A stretch of DNA of 7,507 nt from Desulfuromonadales bacterium C00003107 (lineage in GTDB: Bacteria > Desulfobacterota > Desulfuromonadia > Desulfuromonadales > Syntrophotaleaceae): contig MAXT01000408.1 in assembly GCA_001751225.1 (NCBI GenBank), positions 1-7,507 of the forward strand. The letters are read 5' to 3'. Shown here one piece after another: positions 1 through 5,395 of this stretch (positions are counted from its first letter, which is position 1; each line of letters opens with the position of its first letter). Under the pieces are notes generated by a model. The model saw nothing but the letters and a program-made list of their open reading frames with translations, did not search any database and was not told the origin of the DNA. Made by a program: the position numbers and the translations under genes.

Positions 1-433
1 GGGTAAGCCAATGCCGTGGCGTTTTAGCCCTTGTTCCGCCCGTTTCGATCCGACGACCAGAGCGGACACTAACCCCCGCTTTGGCGGCGCTTGTTTCTTG
101 CGTTAGACCAGATTGACGAGATTGCATATAGAGTATTTCCTGTCTTTGAGTGATGTGTTGACCAGGCAAGTGGGCCTCCTTTCAGTTTCAAGGAGGAACC
201 TTATCTGGAGAAGCACTCAACCGGCCACGTTAATTGACGCGGGACCGGACAGGGTAATTGTCGTCGAATACCCTATGGCGTTACGGCGTTTTTTCAGGAT
301 CTCGATACGCTAGATGTATGCCTTCACCCCTGAAAAAACACCAGGCCTTGTAGGACGAAATCTTTGCTTAGCCATCCTATAAGTTTTTGCGAATGCATCA
401 AACATTGAGGAGCAGAAGACTTTTAGCAAGGGG
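1..433. other. Gene-free stretch beyond the tRNA-Leu terminator
   Basis: No coding region can be supported here. The longest open frame (113-313, plus, 66 codons) starts with TTG, has no Shine-Dalgarno sequence and resembles no family I know. The first ~110 bases are open in several frames on both strands, so the edge of an outside gene may reach in, but I cannot tell which frame or strand. The stretch contains three inverted repeats: 175-181 with 190-196 (7 bp perfect, 8-base loop), 251-256 with 269-274 (6 bp), and 285-298 with 329-342 (13 of 14 bp, 30-base loop). None is followed by a convincing T-run. It lies directly past the 3' end of a tRNA gene, a common integration site for mobile DNA, but no integrase or copy of the tRNA 3' end was seen. 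Confidence 0.5.
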
Positions 434-472
434 CAATAAAAAAACCGACTACAGGAAACTGTAGTCGGTTTT
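434..472 (-). terminator. Intrinsic terminator after tRNA-Leu
   Basis: A perfect 14-bp inverted repeat pairs 441-454 with 459-472 around a 4-base loop. Read on the minus strand, the GC core (CCGACTACAG) is followed by an unbroken run of seven T, which is the classic Rho-independent layout. It sits 9 bases beyond the encoded CCA of tRNA-Leu and most likely ends both the tRNA transcript and any read-through from the gap-secG operon. On the plus strand the loop reads GAAA (GNRA type) with TTTT after it, so weak bidirectional action is possible. Confidence 0.88.
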
Positions 473-481
473 ATGATTTGC

Positions 482-568
482 TGGTGCCGAAGGCGAGACT
501 CGAACTCGCACGACCGTTAAGTCACCGCCCCCTCAAGACGGCGTGTCTACCAGTTCCACCACTTCGGC
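482..568 (-). tRNA. tRNA-Leu, anticodon GAG
   Basis: Folds as a class II (long variable arm) tRNA. The acceptor stem is 568-562 (GCCGAAG) paired with 492-486 (CTTCGGC), with discriminator A at 485 and an encoded CCA at 484-482. The T arm is 509-493, with stem GCGAG/CTCGC and loop TTCGAGT. The anticodon stem CCGTC/GGCGG has one U-G pair and the loop TTGAGGG, giving anticodon GAG, which reads CUC and CUU leucine codons. The variable arm contains GAC/GTC pairing, as expected for leucine tRNAs. The gene follows secG on the same strand but has its own promoter (611-583) and terminator. In Escherichia coli the tRNA-Leu(GAG) gene leuU also follows secG, so the linkage appears conserved across distant proteobacteria. 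Confidence 0.96.
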
Positions 569-582
569 AATGAACGGCTTGT

Positions 583-611
583 TTTATACTTTGTTGCGCG
601 CGGCCTGTCAA
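583..611 (-). promoter_or_regulatory. Sigma70-type promoter of tRNA-Leu
   Basis: On the minus strand the -35 box TTGACA (611-606) and the -10 box TATAAA (588-583) are separated by exactly 17 bases. This is close to the bacterial consensus. The expected start near 576 leaves a leader of only about 8 bases before the mature 5' end at 568, typical of stable-RNA genes. The bases after the -10 box include a GCC cluster that could act as a stringent-response discriminator; that part is inference. Confidence 0.85.
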
Positions 612-644
612 TATTAAATTGCGGCCGGGTTGAAATTATTTGAT

Positions 645-989
645 TTACTTGGTGGCAGCGGGCTTTTCCGCTACCGGTACAGACGGTTGCTCAGCGGCTG
701 GCGCCTCTGTTTGTTGCACGGTTTGACCGATTGTCTCGGGCATGATGCTGTCAGCTCCGGGCTTGGCGTAATAATAGGCGAGAAATAGGCTGGTCAGCAT
801 AAATATGACGGCAGCGCCGGTCGTCAGTTTGCCCATGAAGCTCTGTCCGCCCGTTGCACCAAAGACGGTCTGGCTGGATCCGGCGCCAAAGGTGGCCCCG
901 ATATCGGCTCCTTTGCCGCCCTGCAGCAGAACAATGAGAATCAGAGCAAAACAAACTACAATGTGGATAATTAGCAGCAGGGTGGTCAT
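645..989 (-). CDS. secG: Preprotein translocase subunit SecG
   Basis: SecG is the small inner-membrane subunit of the SecYEG channel and assists SecA-driven export. The 114-residue product has the family layout: a first hydrophobic helix at about residues 3-22, then the conserved segment beginning 'LLQGGKGADIGATFG' (about 21-35) with the Gly/Ser-rich 'GAGSSQTVFGATGG' just after, and a second helix at about 55-73. The tail from about 76 is rich in Ala, Pro, Glu and Gln and ends in Lys, as often seen in deltaproteobacterial SecG. The ATG at 989 is preceded by AAGGAG (1006-1001), with a rather long 11-base gap, but the sequence MTTLLLIIH at this start fits the family. It lies 79 bases after tpiA on the same strand, probably co-transcribed, with no terminator seen before the tRNA gene. 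The link to glycolytic genes is positional, not functional. Confidence 0.95.
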   Translation of the reverse strand: MTTLLLIIHIVVCFALILIVLLQGGKGADIGATFGAGSSQTVFGATGGQSFMGKLTTGAAVIFMLTSLFLAYYYAKPGADSIMPETIGQTVQQTEAPAAEQPSVPVAEKPAATK

Positions 990-1068
990 TGACGGAAACT
1001 CTCCTTGAATACTGTTATATTGAGACCCGTATATTTAACATAGATGGACAGGGCTGAAAAGGGAAAAG

Positions 1069-1824
1069 TCAACAGCGCTTATAGCGGGCAATACGGATAA
1101 AGTCGCAGGCCTTAAGGCTGGCGCCACCGACCAGGGCGCCATCGATATCGGCTTGATGCATAAGCCCGTCGATGTTATCCGGCTTGACGCTGCCCCCATA
1201 GAGAATCCGGGTGGCTTCGGCTGTCGACACATCGAACAGCTGGCTGAGCAGGCCGCGAATAAAGTGATGGGCCTCCTGGGCCTGTTCGTTGCTGGCGGTC
1301 TGGCCGGTACCGATGGCCCAGATAGGTTCGTAAGCAACGGTCAGGCGAGTCATGGCGGCGCTGTCCAGGCCTGACATGCCCATGCGGATCTGCTTCTCAA
1401 GGACCTCAAAGGTTCGGTTCTCGTTGCGTTCCGTCAGTGTCTCGCCGATGCAGAAGATAACCTTCAGGCCTGTAGCCAGGGCCGCTTTAACCTTTTGGTT
1501 GATGAAGTCATCCTGCTCGGCGAAGAGTTGGCGGCGCTCTGAATGGCCGATGATGACCGCCCGGCAGCCGACATCTCGCAGCAGGGCCGGTGAGATTTCG
1601 CCGGTATACGCGCCCTCAGAAGGAAAGCAGTTCTGACCGGCCAGGACGATAGGGCTGTCCGTAAGAGTTGACGCCAACGGCGCCAGGGCAGTAAAGGGTG
1701 GGGCGATAATGATTTCGACATCGGTCAAGTCGCTTAGTTGCCCTTTGAGGTCTTTGGCCAGAGCCAGGGCTTCGTCAACGGTTTTGTTGAGTTTCCAGTT
1801 GCCGGCGATGATCGGTGTACGCAT
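1069..1824 (-). CDS. tpiA: Triosephosphate isomerase
   Basis: Cytoplasmic TIM-barrel enzyme that interconverts dihydroxyacetone phosphate and glyceraldehyde 3-phosphate. The product is 251 residues, the usual length. Visible active-site elements are N9 and K11 in 'AGNWKLNKT', H94 in 'IGHSERR', the catalytic base E166 in 'AYEPIWAIGTG', flexible loop 6 directly after it, and the phosphate-binding 'YGGSVKP' and 'GALVGGASL' near the C-terminus. The frame is open upstream to an ATG at 1857, but the ATG at 1824 has AAGGAG (1835-1830) five bases ahead and places the family N-terminus correctly, so I use it. The loop after Q64-N65 ('CFPSE' before GAYTG) looks one residue shorter than in the homologues I recall. 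It sits 72 bases after pgk and 79 before secG. Confidence 0.97.
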   Translation of the reverse strand: MRTPIIAGNWKLNKTVDEALALAKDLKGQLSDLTDVEIIIAPPFTALAPLASTLTDSPIVLAGQNCFPSEGAYTGEISPALLRDVGCRAVIIGHSERRQLFAEQDDFINQKVKAALATGLKVIFCIGETLTERNENRTFEVLEKQIRMGMSGLDSAAMTRLTVAYEPIWAIGTGQTASNEQAQEAHHFIRGLLSQLFDVSTAEATRILYGGSVKPDNIDGLMHQADIDGALVGGASLKACDFIRIARYKRC

Positions 1825-1853
1825 AATGTCTCCTTCAATATTTCTTTGCGGCC

Positions 1854-1871
1854 GCACCGATCAGTCGGTGC
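1854..1871 (-). other. GC-rich hairpin between pgk and tpiA
   Basis: A perfect 7-bp inverted repeat (1854-1860 with 1865-1871, GCACCGA/TCGGTGC) closes a 4-base loop in the pgk-tpiA gap, about 19 bases upstream of the tpiA Shine-Dalgarno sequence. No T-run follows, so it is not an intrinsic terminator. It could stabilise the 3' end of a processed pgk message or set the relative expression of the two genes; this is inference. Confidence 0.4.
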
Positions 1872-1896
1872 CCCGATTGTTGAGGGCTTATGGGGG

Positions 1897-3090
1897 TTAG
1901 GCCTTGTCGTTCAGGGCGGCAATGCCTGGCAGTTCCTTGCCTTCGAGAAATTCCAAGGAGGCTCCGCCGCCGGTGGAGATGTGAGTCATGTGCTGGGCGA
2001 GTCCCGACTTGTTGGCCGCTGCTACCGAATCGCCGCCGCCGATAATTGATACAGCAGCAGAATCGGCAAGAGCTCGAGCGATAGCGAAGGTCCCTTTGGC
2101 AAAGGCGTCGAATTCAAAGACCCCCATCGGACCGTTCCACAGTACGGTTCCGGCCTGGGAGACGATCTGACAATATTCCTCGATCGTTTTGGGGCCGATA
2201 TCGAGCCCCATGTGGCTGTCGGGAAAATCGTGGTTGCCGCATAACAGATAAGCGGCCTCGGCGTTAAACTCGGCTGCTGCTACATGGTCGCAGGGAAGCA
2301 CTAGGCGTACCCCTCTGTCTGCCGCATGTTGCAAGAGGGTGCCGGCCAATGCTACGCGGTCTTCTTCCAGCAGCGAAGTGCCGAGGCTGAAGCCCTGAGC
2401 ACGCAGGAAGGTATAAGCCATTCCGCCGCCAATGAGCAGGGTGTCGACTTTGTCGAGCAGGTTTTCGATAGCCGGCAACTTATCGCTGACCTTGGCTCCG
2501 CCGATAATGGCCACCAATGGACGGATCGGTTCGGTCACCGCCTGGCCAAGATAGCGAATCTCCTTCTCGATCAAAAAGCCAGCTACCGCAGGGGTCAGGA
2601 GCTGAGCGACACCGGCTGTGGAGGCATGGGCCCGATGGGCGGTGCCAAAGGCATCATTAACGTAGACCTCGGCCAGGTTCGCCAGTTGGCGGGCGAATTG
2701 CGAATCATTGGTGGTTTCACCGGCATGAAAGCGGACATTCTCCAGCAGCATGACCTGCCCATTTTCGAGGGATTGGGCAAGCTTCTCCACTTCGGAACCG
2801 ATGCAATCCGGGGCCATGATGACCGGCTGACTGAGTAATTGCGCTAAATGGTTAGCGACGGGGAGCAGGCTGAATTCTGCCTTGGGCTCTCCTTTGGGAC
2901 GACCCAGATGGGAGGCCAGGATTAAGCGCCCGCCTTGGCCAAGGATGTGACGAATAGTCGGTAGTGCTGCGACGATGCGGTTGTCATCGCTAATGCGACC
3001 CTCGCTGTCGAGGGGGACGTTAAAGTCAACGCGACAGAAAACTCGTTTGCCCCGGCAGTCGACATCCTTAACCGTCATCTTGTTCAGCAT
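1897..3090 (-). CDS. pgk: Phosphoglycerate kinase
   Basis: Cytoplasmic enzyme transferring phosphate from 1,3-bisphosphoglycerate to ADP, reversible in gluconeogenesis. The 397-residue product has full family length. N-domain substrate-site residues are visible: D22 and N24 in 'RVDFNVPLD', R38, H61 and R64 in 'SHLGRPKG', R120 in 'LLENVRFHAGE', and R153 in 'NDAFGTAHRAHAS'. The C-domain has K200 and K204 in 'GGAKVSDK', 'LIGGGMAYTFL', 'VLWNGPMGVFE', and the nucleotide loop 'IIGGGDSVAA' followed by 'HISTGGGASLEFLEGK'. The frame is open to an ATG at 3156, but that start lacks a ribosome site and adds a non-homologous leader. The ATG at 3090 has GGGAGGA (3103-3097) six bases upstream. It follows gap by 102 bases and precedes tpiA by 72, making a triose-phosphate operon. 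Confidence 0.98.
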   Translation of the reverse strand: MLNKMTVKDVDCRGKRVFCRVDFNVPLDSEGRISDDNRIVAALPTIRHILGQGGRLILASHLGRPKGEPKAEFSLLPVANHLAQLLSQPVIMAPDCIGSEVEKLAQSLENGQVMLLENVRFHAGETTNDSQFARQLANLAEVYVNDAFGTAHRAHASTAGVAQLLTPAVAGFLIEKEIRYLGQAVTEPIRPLVAIIGGAKVSDKLPAIENLLDKVDTLLIGGGMAYTFLRAQGFSLGTSLLEEDRVALAGTLLQHAADRGVRLVLPCDHVAAAEFNAEAAYLLCGNHDFPDSHMGLDIGPKTIEEYCQIVSQAGTVLWNGPMGVFEFDAFAKGTFAIARALADSAAVSIIGGGDSVAAANKSGLAQHMTHISTGGGASLEFLEGKELPGIAALNDKA

Positions 3091-3192
3091 AGAAAATCCT
3101 CCCAATAATATATAACTGTAACGATTGATGTTCCTCTCTATTGAGGCCCAAGTCATTACGGAATCGTTCTAATCATAGAGCGTTGCGGTAGG

Positions 3193-4194
3193 TCAGGGGC
3201 TACAGATATGCTGTAGCAGTTCCACCACCCGGTTGGAATATCCCCATTCATTATCGTACCAGGATAGAACCTTGACCATGTTGCCGCCAATAACGTTGGT
3301 CGATAAAGCATCAACGATGGATGATGCCGGGTTGCCGTTAAAGTCTATAGAAACAAGAGGTTGATCGCAATATTCGAGAATATTTATGAAGTCTGATGCA
3401 GCCGCTTGACGTAGGCTTTCATTGACTTCTGCGATAGAGGTGACACGTTCGGTTTCGACGACCAGGGAAATCAGGGACACGTTGGGGGTTGGCACTCGCA
3501 CCGAAATGCCGTCTAGCCGACCTTCCAATTCGGGCAGAACACGGGCTACTCCGCGAGCGGCACCGGTGGTGGTGGGAATAAGCGAAAGCGCAGCTGCACG
3601 GGCCCGTCGTGGGTCTGTATCGAGATGGTCGAGGATCTGCTGGCCGTTGGTATAGGCATGGACGGTAGTCATCATCCCTTTAACGATTCCAAAGTTATCC
3701 ATAAGCACCTTGGCCACCGGGGCCAGGCAATTGGTTGTGCACGAGGCATTGGAGATGATGCGATGTCGCTGTGGGTCAAAGGTCGCTTGGTTAACGCCCA
3801 TGCAAATGGTTACATCGGGATCAGTGCCTGGGGCGGTGATAATGACCCGCGATGCTCCAGCCAGCAGATGTTGTTCCGCCTGGTTGCGGGCGGTAAATCG
3901 GCCTGTGGCTTCGATGGCTACTTCGACTCCGAGCTTGCGCCAGGGTAGGAGAGCCGGGTCCGGCTGGGTCAATACTTGAATCCTTTGACCGTTGATCAGC
4001 AGAGCGCCGCCTGCGGTACCAACTTCGGCATCGAAAATACCGTGGACTGAATCGTATTTCAGCAGGTGAGCCAGGGCTGCCGCATCGCCGGTGTCGTTAA
4101 TGGCGACGATATCTAGATCGTCGGCAAGCCAGGCTGCGCGAAAGATACTACGGCCGATGCGGCCAAAACCATTGATTGCCGCTTTTATCGCCAT
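3193..4194 (-). CDS. gap: Glyceraldehyde-3-phosphate dehydrogenase (phosphorylating)
   Basis: Catalyses the reversible, NAD-linked oxidation and phosphorylation of glyceraldehyde 3-phosphate to 1,3-bisphosphoglycerate in the cytoplasm. The 333-residue product has the Rossmann motif 'NGFGRIGRS' (8-16), D34 in 'AINDTGD' (the aspartate that favours NAD over NADP), catalytic C152 in 'SNASCTTNC', H179 in 'TTVHAYTNGQ', 'TTTGAARGVARVLPEL', and 'SWYDNEWGYSNR' near the end. Two positions are unusual: G184 where most homologues have Asp (YTNDQ), and H190-L191 where NAD-specific enzymes usually have Leu-Pro. The frame extends to a GTG at 4212, but the ATG at 4194 (MAIKAAINGFG) has GGAG about ten bases upstream and matches the family N-terminus. 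It is the first gene of the operon, behind the promoter at 4336-4308. Confidence 0.97.
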   Translation of the reverse strand: MAIKAAINGFGRIGRSIFRAAWLADDLDIVAINDTGDAAALAHLLKYDSVHGIFDAEVGTAGGALLINGQRIQVLTQPDPALLPWRKLGVEVAIEATGRFTARNQAEQHLLAGASRVIITAPGTDPDVTICMGVNQATFDPQRHRIISNASCTTNCLAPVAKVLMDNFGIVKGMMTTVHAYTNGQQILDHLDTDPRRARAAALSLIPTTTGAARGVARVLPELEGRLDGISVRVPTPNVSLISLVVETERVTSIAEVNESLRQAAASDFINILEYCDQPLVSIDFNGNPASSIVDALSTNVIGGNMVKVLSWYDNEWGYSNRVVELLQHICSP

Positions 4195-4236
4195 ATATGG
4201 GCCGCTCCGCACCTGTTTTTGTTTGGGTTTTGATTG

Positions 4237-4304
4237 CTGTTTGTGAATAAAAACATATATTAAATCAATTATTTAGCTGATGGTTTGGATGCTTTCACAA
4301 AAAA
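4237..4304 (-). promoter_or_regulatory. Candidate Rex-like operator pair in the gap leader
   Basis: The redox repressor Rex binds TTGTGAA-N4-TTCACAA. Two exact half-sites occur here in opposite orientation. The minus-strand TTGTGAA at 4300-4294 is followed, after four bases, by TCCAAAC (11 of 14 consensus positions overall). The plus-strand TTGTGAA at 4241-4247 is followed, after four bases, by AACATAT (10 of 14). The first lies right at the predicted gap transcription start, a natural repressor position. Both are imperfect in their second half and no Rex gene is in the window, so this is a hypothesis. Confidence 0.35.
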
Positions 4305-4307
4305 GTA

Positions 4308-4336
4308 ATGATAGCGAATAGAGCTTAACCCGTCAA
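4308..4336 (-). promoter_or_regulatory. Sigma70-type promoter of the gap-pgk-tpiA-secG operon
   Basis: On the minus strand TTGACG (-35, 4336-4331) and TATCAT (-10, 4313-4308) are spaced by exactly 17 bases. Transcription would start near 4301, giving a leader of about 107 bases before the gap ATG at 4194. No equally good promoter was found in the gaps between the following genes, which supports one main transcript. Confidence 0.75.
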
Positions 4337-4549
4337 CCGCTTTTGCCCTGTGCCTTTTACTTAAATAGGGATTTGTTCAGTTGTGCTTTGAGGTCCGGTA
4401 TGGTATGAAAAGACCGCTTCTGACGGATCGTTGGCCCTGCCTTGCCGACTTGGTTGGCAGTTTACGGGTGTTGTTCTTCTACTGTTGAATGGGTAAATTC
4501 CAGGTATAGTTGAACATTCGGTTTTTTGTTGCGTCCTTGGCTGGGTGAT

Positions 4550-4563
4550 GGAGATAGCGTTTG
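4550..4563 (+). promoter_or_regulatory. Ribosome site and forced TTG start of the MBL-fold gene
   Basis: GGAG at 4550-4553 lies seven bases before TTG at 4561. An in-frame TAG at 4555-4557 excludes any earlier start, and the conserved family N-terminus (RVCLLASGSKGN) begins directly after the TTG. The rare start codon is therefore dictated by the sequence and may hold translation low. Confidence 0.85.
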
Positions 4564-5334
4564 CGGGTCTGTTTATTAGCCAGCGGCAGTAAAGGGAACG
4601 CCGTCCTCGTCGAGGGCGGGGACAGTCGGTTGCTCATCGACGCCGGACTTTCTGCTCGCGAGCTTAATCGCCGGTTGGGGTTGATTCAAACCGATGGCGA
4701 CTCACTCGACGCGGTTCTGATCAGCCACGAGCATGGCGACCACTGTTCAGGCTTGGGGCCGATAGCCAGACGTCATCGATTGCCGGTTTTTGTCCATCAT
4801 CGGACCCGCTCGGTGTTACGCAATCCCGGGCGTCTCGACGATTGCCGGGAGTTTGACGACGGCTGTACCCTGGCGTTTAAAGATATACAGATCGAAACGG
4901 TGCCCCTGGCCCACGATGCGGCGGCGCCGGTTGGCTATATCATCGATACCTCCGCCGGCAAAATCGGCATTCTGACTGATCTAGGCCTTGCTACACGGCT
5001 GGTAGTTGAACGGTACCGGCACTGCAGAGTGCTGGTCTTGGAATTCAACCATGACCCGCGGATGCTACGGGACGGCCCTTATCCCTGGCATCTCAAACAG
5101 CGGATTCGCAGCAATCATGGTCATCTTTCCAATGAGGCGGCCGCCCAGTTGCTGTCCGAGTTGGCCTGGGACGGTCTTGAAGGGGTCTTCCTGGCCCATT
5201 TAAGTGAAACCAATAATTGTCCGCAATTAGCTGAACAGAGCGCCCGCCAGGTTTTGGCGGCACAGAACTGTTGTAATCCTCAATTATTTATCGGGACTCA
5301 AGCCCAGCCCAGTGGCTGTTTTGTCGTCAAATAA
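4561..5334 (+). CDS. MBL-fold metallohydrolase of the YycJ/WalJ type
   Basis: The 257-residue product belongs to the metallo-beta-lactamase fold. It begins with 'RVCLLASGSKGN' and 'LLIDAGLSARELNRRL', typical of the YycJ/WalJ (VicX) branch. Metal ligands are visible as H56, H58, D60 and H61 in 'SHEHGDH', with D140 in 'TDLG' and H213 in 'AHLSETNN' as likely further ligands. Other branch motifs are 'HDAAAPVGY' (118-126), 'LEFNHDPRML' (160-169) and 'LKQRIRSNHGHLSN' (178-191). Bacillus YycJ has been described as a DNA exonuclease linked to mismatch repair; whether this protein shares that role is inference. There is no signal peptide or membrane segment, so it is probably cytoplasmic. It is transcribed away from gap and lies 61 bases before purL, perhaps in one transcript. 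Confidence 0.9.
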   Translation: MRVCLLASGSKGNAVLVEGGDSRLLIDAGLSARELNRRLGLIQTDGDSLDAVLISHEHGDHCSGLGPIARRHRLPVFVHHRTRSVLRNPGRLDDCREFDDGCTLAFKDIQIETVPLAHDAAAPVGYIIDTSAGKIGILTDLGLATRLVVERYRHCRVLVLEFNHDPRMLRDGPYPWHLKQRIRSNHGHLSNEAAAQLLSELAWDGLEGVFLAHLSETNNCPQLAEQSARQVLAAQNCCNPQLFIGTQAQPSGCFVVK

Positions 5335-5395
5335 CCGATGGCCAAGTTACGGCTGTGCGCTTGTATAATAAATAAGCTTTGTCAAGGAGTAGGAT

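Larger units (their letters stand above)
4195..4560. other. Divergent intergenic region between gap and the MBL-fold gene
   Basis: This 366-base region carries the gap promoter and its ~107-base leader (minus strand, 4336-4195) and the upstream region of the plus-strand hydrolase gene. The gap leader is AT-rich and holds an 8-bp inverted repeat (4240-4247 with 4294-4301). Towards the hydrolase I see no convincing promoter: TATAGT at 4505-4510 lacks a -35 box at proper spacing. A short hairpin (4443-4449 with 4453-4459, one G-U pair, 3-base loop) lies in the presumed leader. A 27-codon open frame (4405-4488, plus) has no clear ribosome site or family resemblance, and I do not call it. Confidence 0.6.

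Noticed and set aside
1..102. Partial open frames at the left edge, including a minus-strand GTG at 69
   Set aside because: Several frames are open on both strands, the GTG has only three bases between it and a G-run, and no product is recognisable.
113..313. 66-codon open frame on the plus strand
   Set aside because: TTG start, no ribosome site, no recognisable family, and inverted repeats run through it.
2326..2838. 170-codon open frame on the plus strand
   Set aside because: Antisense to pgk, whose motifs are all intact; no family resemblance or ribosome site.
3091..3156. N-terminal extension of pgk to the ATG at 3156
   Set aside because: No Shine-Dalgarno sequence there, and the added residues are foreign to the family; GGGAGGA sits correctly before 3090.
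3120..3168. 7-bp inverted repeat (AACGATT/AATCGTT) between gap and pgk
   Set aside because: Arms are 35 bases apart, AT-rich and without a T-run; too weak to call a terminator or operator.
4405..4488. 27-codon leader peptide upstream of the MBL-fold gene
   Set aside because: No ribosome site at proper spacing, no run of regulatory codons and no attenuator-type terminator after it.
5364..5369. TATAAT box upstream of purL as an own promoter
   Set aside because: No recognisable -35 box at 16-18 bases spacing; kept only as a possibility in the purL entry.
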